Positions 46,652-61,600 are shown, numbered from the stretch's first letter. The stretch is DNA of 64,000 nt from Dastarcus helophoroides (GCA_028583605.1 CM053327.1:12635629-12699628), one strand, 5' to 3'. Notes: generated by a model from the letters alone, not told the origin. Program-made: numbers and translations.

Positions 46652-49600
46652 GTAAATAATGGCCACAGAGTTCGTTTTACCTACTGTTTTTGCAAATTTC
46701 AATTGTAAACGCATTTTTGTTTATAAATTCTGAATGTTTTCAATATTTTGGCTTTAGTCTTCAAATAGAAATTTATTTTTAGAAATTTCGAACTTAAAAC
46801 TCGATTTTCCGAAATTCATACGATTTTCTATTATTGGCGTAGCTAGGGAGTCCAAGGGTGGTCAATACCCACCCTACAAAGCTCATTGCCTACCCTAGAT
46901 ATAGCATACATTTTTCATTATTTAATTACCGAAATTGAAGCCTTGCGGTGGCAGATTGCCACCCCCCCCCTCCCTAGATTTTCGGTTGCCACCCTAGGGA
47001 AAACCGTAGCTACGCCACCATATTTTCTATTCGATACTTCAATTTAAACTCAAAAATAACACATCTTCCAAAATTTCGCTTTAATCTTGAAATACTAATC
47101 CTTTTTTCTAGAAAAAAAAAAGAAATTGTTTCAATGTCCTCAATTTAAATTTCAAATTTTAGGTTTAAATAAAAACATGAATTCGTTAAAACATTACCAG
47201 AATTTTAAGTTTAACTTCAAATTTTTAAACCTCGACTTTTTAGGAAAAATGTGAAGTCGAAATTATATCTTAAAAAAGATTAAAATTTTCAAGATTGAAT
47301 TAAAAATGTTAAGGAAAACATCTAAATTTCGATAATGCGCCACAGAACGTATAAAATAAAATCGAAAATTTTAAATTTATTATTGAACTTATAGGAAAAA
47401 AGGTTAAAATTTCAAATGTAAAATGGAAATTTTGCCAAAAAAAAAATATTAAAGAAATGTCAAGAATAGGAAAAAGGTGCATCTGCTTTCCTGAAGTTTT
47501 AAGAAAATAAATCAGATGTTACCAATATTTAGAATACAATATCGAAACTTTGGAAAAAATGTAAAAATTATAAATTTATACTCGCCAATTCGAAAATAAT
47601 TGGACAATTTTTAAATTAAATAAACAATCCGAGATTTTGCAAAAAGTTTCATTTTAAACCAAAAATTTAAAAAAATCGACTTTTCGAAAGAAAATTCGAA
47701 AATAAGATGGCATTTTCTTGAATTTTGGATTTTCTCGTAATTCTGAGGTTAGGTGCGAAAATTCTAGATTAACATCTAAATTTTGAGAGTACCTTAAGTT
47801 AAAATTTCGAGAACAAAGTCGAAATTTCGAGACAAAGTTCGAAAATGTGAAAGCAAATTTGGAAATTTCGAGAACAAAAGTCGACAATTTCAGACAAAAG
47901 TTGAAATTTAGAGAACTAAGGTCGAATATTCGGAAATAAAAGTTGAAATTTCGACAACAAATCTAAATTTTCGACAACAAAATCTAAATTTCGAGAACAA
48001 AGTTGAAATTTCCGAGATGAAATTTGAACTTACCAGAATAAAATTTAAAATTATTGAAAATGTATAACAGTAAAAAATTTCCTGTTTAAAACATTATTAT
48101 TTATATAAAAATAGAGTTAAAATTTTAAGTTTCGATTCGAAATTTTGATGAAAAATTGAAAACTGAAACGCAAGTACTTAAAAATAACTAAAATATTTCA
48201 CACTAGGTCCGGAAATTAAGGAATATAAAAAAATCCCAAAATTTTAGGCAATTTGAAAAGGTGTGTAACTTAAAGAAACATAGTTATTAAGAAAAAAAAA
48301 CAAATTAAACGTCCAAGTTTCTAGTTTTTAGACCGTGCATTAAACATTTTCTAGGTTCAGCAGTTTCAAATTAGAGATTAGATTAGATTATATATGAGTC
48401 GTTTCGTGTTTCTTTTTGTGATCTTTTGTGCATATCCTGATCTATGTAGTTCCCAGGTTCAAAGTCTTGTAGAAGTTTATTATGGACCTGTGCCGAGTTT
48501 TTCCATATCTGAGGGGTTTAAGGATGCCCATCCGAGTTGGACATGCCTTTTGCATGCACGCGCATCGCATTTGCATAGCACATGTTCTGCAGTCTCCGCA
48601 GCTTCTCCGCAAAATCGACAGGGGTCGGTTTCAGCTTGACCCATTTTCTTGAGGTGATACCTCATAGGGCAATGTCCTGTTAAGAGGCCGGTTAGTATCC
48701 TCAATTCGAATTTGCTAAGTTCTAAGTAGACCTTTGTCTTTTCAAGCGTTTCCAGATATGAATCTTTTCCCCTGTCGTAATCCTGGATATGATCCCTAGT
48801 GGGGAAATTATTGAATTTGCTTCTTGTTGATCCTGTTGTGTTTAACCAGTTCCCTTAGAGTTTGTTGACAGTCTCAAACTAGTTTGGATGTGATAATGCA
48901 ACTGCTAAGAGCCTTTATTGCGACTTGATTGTCAGAGTTAATGTAGACCTTTGTTCCTTTCAGGTTTCTTCGAAGGACACTCGTAGGCGCAGAGTTCTAT
49001 TGCATGTATTTCATTTGGAAAGATAATTGGGTCTTTTGCTAAGGCTCTAGGGAACCTAAAGTTAGAGCCATGAATGTTCAGTCCGGTCCCATGTGTTATC
49101 TTTAATCCATCTATAAACCAGATGGAGAATTTGTGGATAATTTAGGTATTGATTAAGCGTCAGTGTAGCTATTTAGGTCCACTTCAAAGGAATGATCAAA
49201 TTCGTATCTGGGTTGTATATAATCAACCGATCTTGCTAAAATCACAAGGTTACATTCCTTGCGGATTCCCATGTGACCAATGGAGTCTCCTTTAAATTGT
49301 TTTAGTTGCAGTAATTTTGAGGCTCCTTTGATTGCCTCTCTCTTTACTAAAACGTGGAGAGGAGTTAGACCTAGCATTACCTCCATTGCCGCTGTTGGGC
49401 AGGTTTGGTTTTGTGCTGTCTTTTTCGTTATTTTTGGCCACCATACTAAAGAAGCATATGTGATCAGTGGTGTAATTATCATCCTATATGACCAGTAGAT
49501 CGGTTTCAGACCCCAGGTTTTGCTGAATAATCTATGGCACGTCCAGAACGCTGTCGTGGCTCGCTTGATTATTCGAGTCAAATGAGGATTCCAGATGAGC

Positions 49601-52600
49601 TTTTGGTCTAGGACTATTCCTAGATATTTAATCTCACTTGAGAAGTTAATGTTGAACTCCATTCATAGTGGAAGCTGTTAGATTTAGCTTTCTTCTCTTT
49701 GTGAAAGAAATCATTATTGTTTTATTTGTGTTTACACTTAACCCTTGCTTTGAACACCAGTTGGTAATGGTGTTTAGGGCTTTTTGCATTAAATCCCACA
49801 GGATTTTATCGTTTTTGCCCCTGATAATGACAGTAATATCATCTGCATAACCTATTGCTTTAAAGCCTGAGTAATGCAGTATCTTTAGGAGGTCATCAAC
49901 CACAATGGACCACAGCAGTGGAGATAAAACACCTCCTTGGGAACAACCCCATGCTGCGCTCACTCTGACTAAGTCACTGCCTAGGGTTACTTTGATTCTC
50001 CTAGCATCTAATATGGAGACTAATCCAGTCAACAGTAGGTTTCTCAAAACCTTTTTTGATAGCTGAGGTGTTATCAAAAACACTAGAATTCTTTCTTTGT
50101 TTGAGTATGCACTTTCTATCTTTTTGACAAGATTGTGTAAGGCTGCCTCTGTGGAATTTGCGTTGGTTCATAATTTTCTCCATTGGTTTAAGGAGAAATG
50201 ACGGTGGACTGAAGGGTCTATATGATTTAGGCTGCGCAGACATTTGTTTGCCTGCCTTTGGTAGCTAGACCATATTTATGTCTCTCCAGCTTATAGGAAT
50301 GTAGCTTAATGTGTAACTAGCTCTGAAAATAAGTTCCATTATGCCATGCTGTAGTAGGGCTGGGAAGATTTTATCTTTTCCTGGTGATTTATAGGGCTCA
50401 AAGGAATTTATCGCCCATTTTATCTTGTTTTTTGTAAATATTTTCCCCGCCAGGCTTTTTACTCGATTGTAGAGGTGTAAATGGTCCCCAACAATCGCAG
50501 CACTGTTGTGGGTATTTTTAATTTCTGTAGATCCAAGAAAGTGTGTTTGCATAAGCAGTCTTACACTTACCAGGCGGTTCTTGGTGTAACTTCCGGTTTG
50601 GTGTTGGAGAAGTCCTATTTCGTCCGAGTGATCTTTGGATAGGATTTTCTGAAGTCGTATTAACTAGGGCACATCTCACAAAAGCTCTTCCATGATTTCC
50701 TTTTAGATCTCCTAAGCTCTTTGTTGTATACTGTTAAGGCTTTTTTGTATTCGCCCCAGCTATTGATGCGTTTAGCCTTATTGAATAGTTTTTCCGTTTT
50801 GGCTCTTAATTTGCTGAGCGTCCTATTCCACGAGGGTGTTGGATTTATTTGCAACCCTTCGTTTTACTGGACAGCTGTACTCATAACTGTTTATTATGAG
50901 AGCTCTCACTTCGTTAGCATAATATTCTCAATCATCAACCGTTTCAATTGAGTAGTTGTGATCATTAATTTCCAATTTAAGTTGGGTTCTATATAGATCC
51001 TAATTGGATAATTTCGGGTTTCTGTATTCACTGAAGGCATTTATTTCAGCGTCTATGTGACTGTGGTCCGACATTGAGGTTCCTTATATGGTTACTGATT
51101 GTCGTGCTCGCAAGGGTTAGATCTAGTACCTCCTGACGAACGATGTTAGCAAAAGTGTTAATAATGTATTATATATCGCTAGTGAACAAATATTCAACAG
51201 GGCACTCACCTCTTTTATTTGTGTTTGTGCTGCCCCATAAAATATGGTGGGAGTTGGGATCACATCCAAGTATGAGTTGTCTGTTCCTTATTTTGCAGCA
51301 GCTAATGAGTCGTTTGACGTCCTCTGGTGGCGTCTTTATTTCGTTTCCCGTTCAGCACTTATAAGAAAATCCTGGGTCAAAAATGTTTTAAAACCTTTGC
51401 TTACTTTTAAGAGGGTTCACGAACGTCAGTAATTTTTTCCAGTGATCTCATTACACCGCTCTTCCAAATAATTTTAAATCGTTTACAATTTAACTGATCT
51501 CTGACCCTTCTATGATGATATTTCGTTGAGTTGTCATCGTTCAAAACAAAAGGCAGGCATTTTTGACTTCGATAATCAACAATTCAGAAAATGATGATCG
51601 TATAGAAAATGCGAGAAGATTTTTTGAAAACTGCAATGCATTCTCTACAAGTCTCAATCATTCACTTTTGATAAGCAAAAATTATAACTATTAAATTATA
51701 TTAACGATAAATACAACAAGGGGTATTAAAAATTCCATAATGTTTCTATAAATATTTGCTATGAACAGACCTGGCTTCGCTTTTTTTAAATAAAAACATT
51801 GTGAAATTTTTAATATCTCTTATTGCATTTAGCGTTAACAGAGTTAAATAGCAATGAATATTGATGAATTCCGCACAGTAAGGGTTAAAAATGTGAATTA
51901 TTTTAAAAAATTTTAGTGATTGAAAGAGAGGTAAAAATTTTTGTAATTTGGGATATTCGTTTAAATTGTACTTAACTTTGCAAAGAATAAATAAGGCTAT
52001 TGACTATAACTTTACAACTTCAAAAGATCCAAAAGGAAGCCTGGAAATTTCAAAGCGCTAAGATTTTTCATTTTGTCCAGAATGACTGAATATTTTGCTC
52101 TTGATAAAAATCAATTTAGGATAAATTTTTTACTTTTTATTCATTTTTTTTCATATTAAAGATGGTTTTTTATTCATTAAAAGATGTTAATTATGTAATT
52201 CAAGGACTAAAAAGTAACTTTGAGCTTTGATTTGCTTTTTTTGTATTTTTCTCTATGACCATTTTGCTTTGAGTTATAGGCTTTTGAGAACTACGAATTA
52301 CCTAAAAACTAGGGATATACATACTCCTTATTTTCTCAGCTTAAGTAAGTTGAAACAGCAAATTTCAACAAAAAAAATAATTATAATTTTTCAATATCCA
52401 TAAAATCGGGACTAAAAAGGGTTAATTTTTGTATCTAGTGTAAGTCGAAACTGTACTGTTTGACTGGTTTGAGTTGTAGGTAGAAATTTTTGGCAAAACT
52501 GAACATGTTGGGTTAAACTCTGAATGTTTAGGAAAAAAGCTGAAATTTAGATGATAAATCGATATTCATAAAAGACGGTGAAAAAAAAACTTAAACTTTT

Positions 52601-55600
52601 GTACAAAGAATCTGGCTTCTTTTTAGTAAACCTGACAATATTCAATTTTTAATGAGTGTTTTTAAAAACATTCGTGAATATAATAGACGCTATGAGAACA
52701 GGAAATCATTCCATGCACATAAGTTATGTGAAATTATTAAGTCCGTTTTATTTCTTCCTGATGCAATTTCGTCAATAGGAATCGAGATTTTCATAGTAAT
52801 ACGAAAGCCGCCGTTCTAACTGTCAAGAAAGAACATCGAAAACGTAATATCAAACCTCGTACAATTCACGTCCATCAAAATAGTAATTTAATGTTGCAAT
52901 TTTCACAGGATCTGGAATTTTCGTTTCCCCCTCCGGTTTGCTGGAAAGAACCGGATCAATTGGGATGAGTTTTGTAATATGGATGGCGTGTGGATTACTA
53001 TCTCTTTTGGGTAAGTTATACCAGTAGGAATTGCGACAATGTTCTGACAGAAGTGTGAATTGTGTTTGTTAGTTACAGAAATAAGCTAGACGTCTTGCTA
53101 AATGCTTTCTAAATATCTACATAATACATAAACTATTGACGAGTTGTCTGGTTGAACGTACAGACATTTCTATTGGTCTCACTTCAAGTGGTGTCATTCG
53201 TTGAACTTATTTCTTAAATAACTTTGGTGCTTACTCATTTAGATTTTGACCGGGGAGTCATGACGTCAAATCCACCTACGTATTTTATCTTGATAACTAG
53301 AATTTACATATAGAATTTTAATTGATATGAAAATGCAACAAGAGAATATTTCACGTTGCAAATTTTGCATTTTTTTTTATTTTGCTGTTAATATTTTATC
53401 AGTTGAAAACATTATTAAAACTGCTCTTTTTCTTGTCTTATCCTCTGATATGAATGATTGTAAGAACGTTTTTTTTACTCCGAATTAGTACCTTGTACAA
53501 GTTATTTATTTCCAACAATTAGGTAACCTAGAAAACTTTTGTTATCAGCGAGCGATCAAGACCCAATAAAGTTTATTCTTCAAATTATTACTTTGTTAAA
53601 TGTTTATATGTATGTACATAATTACGCCTACAAACGTAACTTTTTAAAATACTGAGATGATTCAATAAATTTTTTTTTACAAATTATACAAGGTAGAGTG
53701 AAGTTATCACCTATAACTATCGTCTCTTGAAAGATACGTTTAAGGCAAAGGAATTTCCTGGAGTAATGATGGAAGCATCTAAAATTCCACTTTTTTTAAA
53801 TTCAACATTCTGACTCCTACCTAATCTTTTAATATGCGATTATGTTTTTTTAATACCCCTTAATTATGTTAGTATCTAATTTAAATTTAGACCTAAAATA
53901 TTATAGTAAAGTTAAAAATATGCGATCAGCTACTGGGAGTCGAACCCAGGACCGTCACGTTACAGCCCAGACTCCTAACCACGGAGCCATCGCCACCACT
54001 ACTCTCAACTCTACTTTATTCCCTTCACATAATGAACTCTCGATATCTGCTGTCTGCTACAGCTCGGTCATTCCTGACAACACAGCCGTCCTCAGCTGTC
54101 GGCCATAATCCGACACCTCGGTAAACATAATACATAATCATAAATGCTATGCTGTCAGGTGGATCCCTAATCCCACTTCTGAAACTATAGTAAAGTTAAA
54201 AATATGCGATCAGCTACTGGGAGTCGAACCCAGGACCGTCACGTTACAGCCCAGACTCCTAACCACGGAGCCATCGCCACCACTACTCTCAACTCTACTT
54301 TATTCCCTTCACATAATGAACTCTCGATATCTGCTGTCTGCTACAATATTCATTTTTTTGCAAACTTTTCTTGTAAAAATTTGTTCAAGCTTTTGAAGAC
54401 AATTTTCTTCTTAAGTCAATTATGAGTGTATTTTCGAGACCTAGACTTAAAATTCCCCGTGACATTTTCAGTGTTTAACTCTTTTTGGTAAAATTTCGAA
54501 TTTAAACTGGAAATTAGGGGCGTTCCTAAATATGTAGTCGTCTAGAATTGGCTGCTCAACATTATTTTTTCTGTTTTCAATAAATTTCGGTGATTCTAGT
54601 GGTGACAAGGATTTTCTTCCAAAAAATAGCAAATACTAATTCTTAAAATATAATTGTTAAACCTAAAATAAGAGACCTTGAATATTGTTACACTTTTTTC
54701 AAAAACATTTTTTCAAAGATACAGTTCATCAAGCTCTATAATTTAAAAAAATATCTGGTTAAGTTCACACAATAAGGAGTCTACAGGGTGACTTAAAAAC
54801 AAATGAGATTGCCCTTCAAAAATTAATGGAAATTAAAAAAAAACAAAACTTATTTCAAAAAAGCGGAAAATTCACTTTTCAAGTTTTCAGTTAACTTATT
54901 TTAGTGAAAAGTTAATATTTCGAAATAAAAGTCGAATAGTTAGGACAACAATTGAAATATACATCCAGAAAAAATCGAAAAAAAAGTAAAAATTAAAAGT
55001 GTAATGTTTAACGAAGTCGAAGTTTCGAAACAGAAATCACAATTTCTATAAACAAAATGCTTAAAATGACTAGAAAAAAGTCAACACACGAAATTTAAAA
55101 AAAAACAGAATTATTCAAATAGAAATTCCAAAAAAAAATTTCCATAATTTTTTTTAATCAAGTTCGAAAGAAGACTAAAAAGTTCAAGTTTATGCAGAAT
55201 TAAAAGTTTTAAGTAGGGATTGAAAACAAATACTTTAATTTTCAAATTTATACTTACACATTGGAGAAAAATCAAAATTTTGATATTAAAATCGAAAATT
55301 CTAGAAATGGTAAACATTTTTGGAAAAATTTTACATTTTTTGAACAAAAAAATCGGAATTTATAAAACAAGCATCGTTAGAACTGTTTTGGGGAGACGAA
55401 ATGTTAAACATTTTCAACTATCATTATGAGAAACATTTTAAATTATTATGTATCACTAATATTTTCTTCAACCTCCTAACTATTATTACCACTATCTGCT
55501 TTTGCAATAATTTAGGTAAAAAAAATGTATAATGAAAATCTATGATGACATTTGTACTCCAAAGGCAAAATTCAACTCTTGAGTTTAAAATTAAAAATAT

Positions 55601-58600
55601 CACTTCCATAACAATTCAACTTTATTAACAATTAAAAGAACAACATATATTAAAAATACCACGACATTATCGTGGTATTTTTAATATCTGTTGTTCATTT
55701 AATTGTTAATAAAATTTAAAATTACCACGATATTATCGTAGTATTTTTAATATCTGTTGTTCTTTTAATTGTTAATAAAGTTTAATAGTTATAAATATTG
55801 AAGAAATCCACAAAGTAAGGATGAGAAATGTCAAATATTACTTTCGATTAAAAAAATAGAAACGGGAAAAAATATATCTTAAAAAAGCGAAATTACCATT
55901 AAATTTGAGTATTCAGTTTATTTGTGATTTGCAATAATTCTAATTGTGGCTCTACATTGTTTCTAATCTTATTTCTTAATATAATTAGTAATTTGAATGT
56001 GAATTTTTAGGAGTCGATATTTTCCAATTAGTTTACAGGTTCAAATAATTTGCATGCGTTACATTCATAAATCTTTTTAGAACAAAAGAATTACACATCG
56101 TAAATAAAACGATTCTTAAATGACTTTAAACAAGCCAATTAAAGTAACAATTCTACATAGTTCGCTTAGTAGACCTGATTAGTCATTCCATTCTAATGAA
56201 CAGAGTCTAAAAAAAAGTCGAAATTTTAATTGCAAAGCATAAATGTAAGAAATAATTTAAATTTCAACTTGGATTAGAAATATTCACCTCGAAATCAGTA
56301 AATTGTTTTCAAAATATCTACATAAAGCTTGCTATTTTCGATTTTAAAATCTTTCAAAAAAGTATTGTTTAAAACAAAGCAACGTTGTTATGTTTTCCTA
56401 ATTTAAAAGTTGAAAGTTAGCCCTTAAAGCTCAAATTTATTAAAAATTTTTGACCTAAGGTTAAATTTTTTACGTTAAAGTTCTACTTTTAAATCAAAAA
56501 GCTTTTAAACTAAAAATTTGTATACTCCTGATTTTTTATTTAGTTTAACGGACAAGCTATTTAGCTTTATTTTTTTAGTTTTATTTTTAAGTAGCAGGCT
56601 CCGCAACTTTGTCTGCGCAAGGTACACAATGTCATATTTCAAAATAAAATAATTTCTCATTTGATTTAAGTAGAATAATTGATCAAAGATCCGCGCTCTT
56701 ATTCCAGTACCCCTTAGAATTGTAGATGGTGCACAATATTATATCAGCTATAGACAGTGCGGATTGATTTTCCTTTTATATGCCCTGTGTTATAAACCAA
56801 CTAAAATTATTAGCACACTTAAGTCCTTAGAAGTGAAAAATTGGTTTTTTTTTACAAGGTGCCCCTAAAAATAGTCTACATTGTAGTAAAAGTTTCTGAT
56901 ATTAAACCAGTCCACAGACAGACAGACACTTAGCGCTTCAATTTTATTAATAAAGATTTAGATTTTTAAGTCTGATTTGAAAAAAAAATATTAACATTAA
57001 TGCTAACTTAACATTAGAAGATGATAATGACTTAATTCCTGTCGATTATGCCGAAATTAAAAGTATAAAATTTCTGATAATTTGGAAGAAAAAGACATAA
57101 GTAATCAAAAAAAATTTGATTACAACCTCTCATAAACGGACATCTCCATCAGGGGACAATTTTGGCAGTCCCGAAGGTGTCCGCTTAAAGGTAAATTTCA
57201 CTGTATTCGTAGTATTTATTTATTTGATATTTTGTAATTAATCAGTCAAACGAGCTAAAAAGCTGGAAATATTTGCAACGAATATACATACATAGATTGG
57301 TTTGGCTTTCCTTAGCCTGAGGAGCCACCATTCACAAATTACGTCACACAAATTTCATGACTTTTTGACACCCCCCTCACCGTTCTTGTCGCAGGTGGTC
57401 ACATTTGTATAACTCCCTCCCCTCTGGTGTGACGTGACATATTTGCAATTTTCAATTTTAAAATTTTTAAGTCAAAAAAGCATTTCAAAAATTATTTATA
57501 TTTCTCGGCGTATGTCTTAGTCATTTTTTTTTTCGAAATTTCGGGAAAATTTTTATTATTATTTATTTATATTTATTATTATTATTTTAGACATCTCTAA
57601 ATTCATTACAATGTTTACTAATTCTCCCTAAAATTGTGATTTCAAATTCGAAATGTCCATTTTAGGGCTTTTAATTTTATTTAGAAATTTCAACTTAATT
57701 TTTTTTATCGAACCTTACAGGAACTTTAAAAAAAGGCAAACATTCCGAGCGAAAGCAAATTTTTCAGGAAAGCCGAAATTTGAAAAAGCAGCAAATCAAA
57801 TTTTAAAAAAAGCAAATCGAATTTTAGCAATTAAGTCAAAATATCAAAAAAAGACAAATTTTCGGAATAAAACGAAATTTCGAGAAAAGAAAAACAAATT
57901 TGGAAAACACGTCGGGGCGTCGGAAAAGGTCGAACTTTAAAAAAAGGCGAATATTTCCAGGGAAAGTAAAATTTTCAGAAAATTCGAAATTTCGAAAAAA
58001 CAACAAAATATCTTGGGGAAAAAAGAATGACTTGGGAGAAAGTTTGAAATTTTGAGAAAAGGCCCAATAAAAAAACGCTAAATTTTCCAGATAAAATCCA
58101 TTTCGAAAATAAAATTTTTGGAAATATCTCAAAGTTTGGAAAATAAGATTTTTAAAAACAATTAAATATTTCGAGAAAAAGATAAAAAATAGTCAATACA
58201 TTTGTTGAGAAAGTCAAATTTTACGAAAATTGAGCGAGATGCTGAATATAAAGTTTAACTTTCGAGAAAAGTATGAAGTTTACAATGTGCAGAAACATGA
58301 ATGATTAAATTTTAAGGGAAAAATTTGAATTTTGAAAAAATTTTATGGTTGCAAAATCAGTTGAAATTTCTAGGAATTCGAATTTGGAAAAAAGTCAAAA
58401 ATGACAGCAATACCGAATTGTTTTTAAAAAAAGAGAAATATAAAAAGAATGTCGAACAAATGTCAAAATTTTGAGAAAAAAAACTAAAATCCGCAAGGGA
58501 ATAAAAGAAAAGGCAAATTTTGAAGAAAGTCGATGTTTGAGAAAAAAACACCGAAATCTTATTTATTAAAACATTCAAACTTTAAGAAAAAAGCCAATTT

Positions 58601-61600
58601 GGCGGAAAAAATCGAAATTTCCAGAGAATGAAATTTCAAAAAACTTATAATTTTTTAGAAAAAGCAGAATTTTGAAAAAAAATTGCGTAATTTAGAAATA
58701 TATAAGGGATTTTCAATAAAATATTTTAATCTGAAAAAATTCGAGTTTCCAGAAAAAACCAAATTTTGAGCAAGAGGTCAAACTTTGAGAACAATGGCAA
58801 TAGAAAAAACGATTTAAAAAAAAATCAAAATTGCGAAAAAAGTCGAAATTACGCAAAAAAAAATTATTTTTAAATAATAGTTGAAATTTTGAATAAAAAA
58901 TTCTTTCAACTGAATAGATATTTTCGCCTAACTGCTAATAAAGAGGAACAATGGCCCCGTTCTGCTTGCACTCACACGAGCGGTTGCATAATGAGATAAA
59001 ATCAGTATTTTGTAATTTATACATCCAAGAACAATGTGAAAATTTTTGTTGTTCTTAGAGATCTGGGGCATCCTAAAGAACGGCCCCGCAAAAACGAAAG
59101 AAATAGGGGCTCTGAAAAGTTTTTTGCACACCACTGTTAGAGAGTTAAAGTTGAGAGATTTAATACTTTCGATTTGTACATGTGACGTCACGAAGCTTAT
59201 GACTCGTCTGCTTCCTTGTCACACAACGTCACACTTCCTCTCCCTTAAAGTGTGACGTAAACATTTTTGCATCATACTAACAAGGAAAGGTCGCGAAGTG
59301 TCCGGCGCCGATTTTGCTAATTTTTGGATATGTTTTAAAGGACCAAAATCTAAGAGACACGTATTTTTTTTTATCGGCTGATAAACGGTTTTAAGGGTAG
59401 TTTTACCCCCTCAAAGTTGAGGCAAAAAAAGCAAATTTTGCTGTTTCTCACATACCACAAATGATATTCGAGTCGTTTCTTTCTCCAAAAGTTTTGCTTT
59501 GACGAGAAATAAAAGAAAAAAATTTTTTCAAAATGTTTCCACCCCCCTCATGGGGGCAAACTACCCCATTTAGAAGTTTTTTTTTTAATCATAAAAATGG
59601 TAATTACGTCAGCAAAATTTTGAAAAAAATATATGTTATTTTATATACCAAAACTAATTTTACCTGTTTTTGGATTTTGTCGAAAAAAAATTTTTTGGGG
59701 GGTAAACACCACTTATACGAATACGTATATGATAGGATGTATTTTTGTGATTTTTGTTTTCTTTTTTTTCTGAAGCGAAGTATTTCGACGAGAAACTAAA
59801 AAAATAATTTTTTAAGATTTTTTTCGGTGACCCCTCATCCCTACCCTCCACCCTTCCCTTATAGGAGGCTGAGCTACCTACTTAAAAAACTGGAAAATTC
59901 GAGATTATTATGATCCCTCTACTATCTATATACCCCAAAAAAAAGTTTACCAAATTTTTTTAAACCCACCCCTCCTGATAGGGGTAAATTACCCCTTATG
60001 AAATTTTTAATTAACAAGAAAATAGTCATTATAACAGATAAATTTTGAAAAATAAATGTTATTTTATACATCAAAATTAATTTTACTTTTATTTGGGTTT
60101 TGGTGAAGGAAAATATTTCAGGGGTAAACACCCTTTAGGGCAAACACGTATATAATAGGATATATTTCTATGATTTTTAATTCGTTTTTTATCTGAAATG
60201 AAGTATTTCAACGAGGTATTAGAAAATTAATTTTTTTGAACTTTTCCAGTCACCTCTCTTCCCCTCTCTCCACCTTATCTTACCAGAGGGTGAGTCATCT
60301 ACTTAAAAAATCGGAAAATTCGAGATCATTACGATCTCTTTTTATACACCGACAAAAATTCTAAACTTTTGCACCTTCGTAAGGGGGTAAACTACTCCTT
60401 TCTGAGGTTTTTAAGTATTCAAAAAATTGTCATTATAACAGCAAAATTTTGAAAGAAGAAAAACGCTATATTTTATATACCAAAACTTATTTTATTGAAT
60501 TTTTTTGGGGTTTGTCGAAGAAAAATTTTTGGGGGTAAATACCGTTTAGAGCAAATACGTATATAAAATATCTATATAAAAACTGCGGGCAGTTGTCTGA
60601 ACTTTATAAAAATTTAGACGTTTTGTATATTAGATATACCTACACGAGAAATATGGGAATTTACCAAAACATTTAAGTGTATATTATTATGGCGGTAAAG
60701 ATATTCGTTTCTTTTTTTCCTTGAACGAAATATTTAAACAAGAAACAATAAAAATAATTTTTCCGAATTTTTCCAGCCACACCTCGCGTCCCATTTCTAT
60801 CAGAAGGATAAGTCACCTGGGATGGGAAATGCAAAAATTTAAAACTTTTCTAAACTCTGTTTTGTGGTATCTAGAGAAAGCAATGATCTCGAATTTCCAG
60901 TTTTTCAAGTAGATAGCTAACTGGCTCATTCTACTGGTATGCCAACACGAAGGGTGGGAACGGTAGAACCCAAATTTAAAAATAATATTTTTCTACCCTC
61001 TTTAAAATACTTCGTTTCAAAAATAACGAACCGAAAATTATACAAATATATCTCCTATTATATATAAATATTTGCGTTAAAGGGTGTTCACCCCCAAAAT
61101 ATTTTCCTTCACCCAAACCCAAATACAGGTAAAATTAATTTTGATGTATAAAATAATATTTATTTTTCAAAATTGAGCTGATATAATGACTATTTCCTTG
61201 TTAATTAGAAATCTCATAAGGGGGTAATTTACTCCTATCAGGAGGGATGGGGGTAAAAAAATTTGGTAAACTTTTTTTCGGTGTATATAGATAGTAGATG
61301 GATCATAATAATCTCGAATTTTCCAGTTTTTTAAGTAGGTAGCTCAGCCTCCTATAAGGGAAGGGTGGAGGGTGGGGAGGAGGGGTCACCGAAAAATTCC
61401 TAAAAAATTATTTTATTAGTTTCTCGTCGAAATACTTCGCTTCAAAAAAAAAAATAAAACAAAAATTATAAAAATACATCCTATCATCATATACGTATTC
61501 GTGTAAGTGGTGTTTACCCCCCAAAAAATTTTTTTTCGACAAAATCCAAAAACAGGTAAAATTAGTCTTAGTATATAAAATAACATATATTTTTTTCAAA

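Larger units (their letters stand above)
53902..54345 (-). repeat. Tandem tRNA-derived SINE: two identical 160-bp units, period 284
   Basis: 53902-54061 and 54186-54345 appear identical base for base. The 124-bp spacer (54062-54185) occurs once. Each unit carries a tRNA-like head on the minus strand. The arrangement equals one full 284-bp unit plus a partial second one, or two direct repeats around a unique core. Confidence 0.85.

Noticed and set aside
48394..48639. Plus-strand 81-codon frame with a hydrophobic start
   Set aside because: It is the antisense shadow of the minus-strand CRFC...HVLCKC region of the non-LTR element; the apparent signal peptide is incidental.
53922..53993. Functional tRNA gene
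   Set aside because: A box, B box, T arm and acceptor fit, but the anticodon arm does not pair and the unit is duplicated identically with flanking SINE-like sequence.
57650..58580. Several 70-98-codon Lys- or Phe-rich frames on both strands
   Set aside because: They are translations of the AAATTTCGA quasi-repeat, low in complexity and open on both strands.
59533..61599. Open frames in the large palindrome
   Set aside because: The same peptide appears in both arms because the arms are inverted copies; it is Phe/Lys-rich and resembles no transposase.
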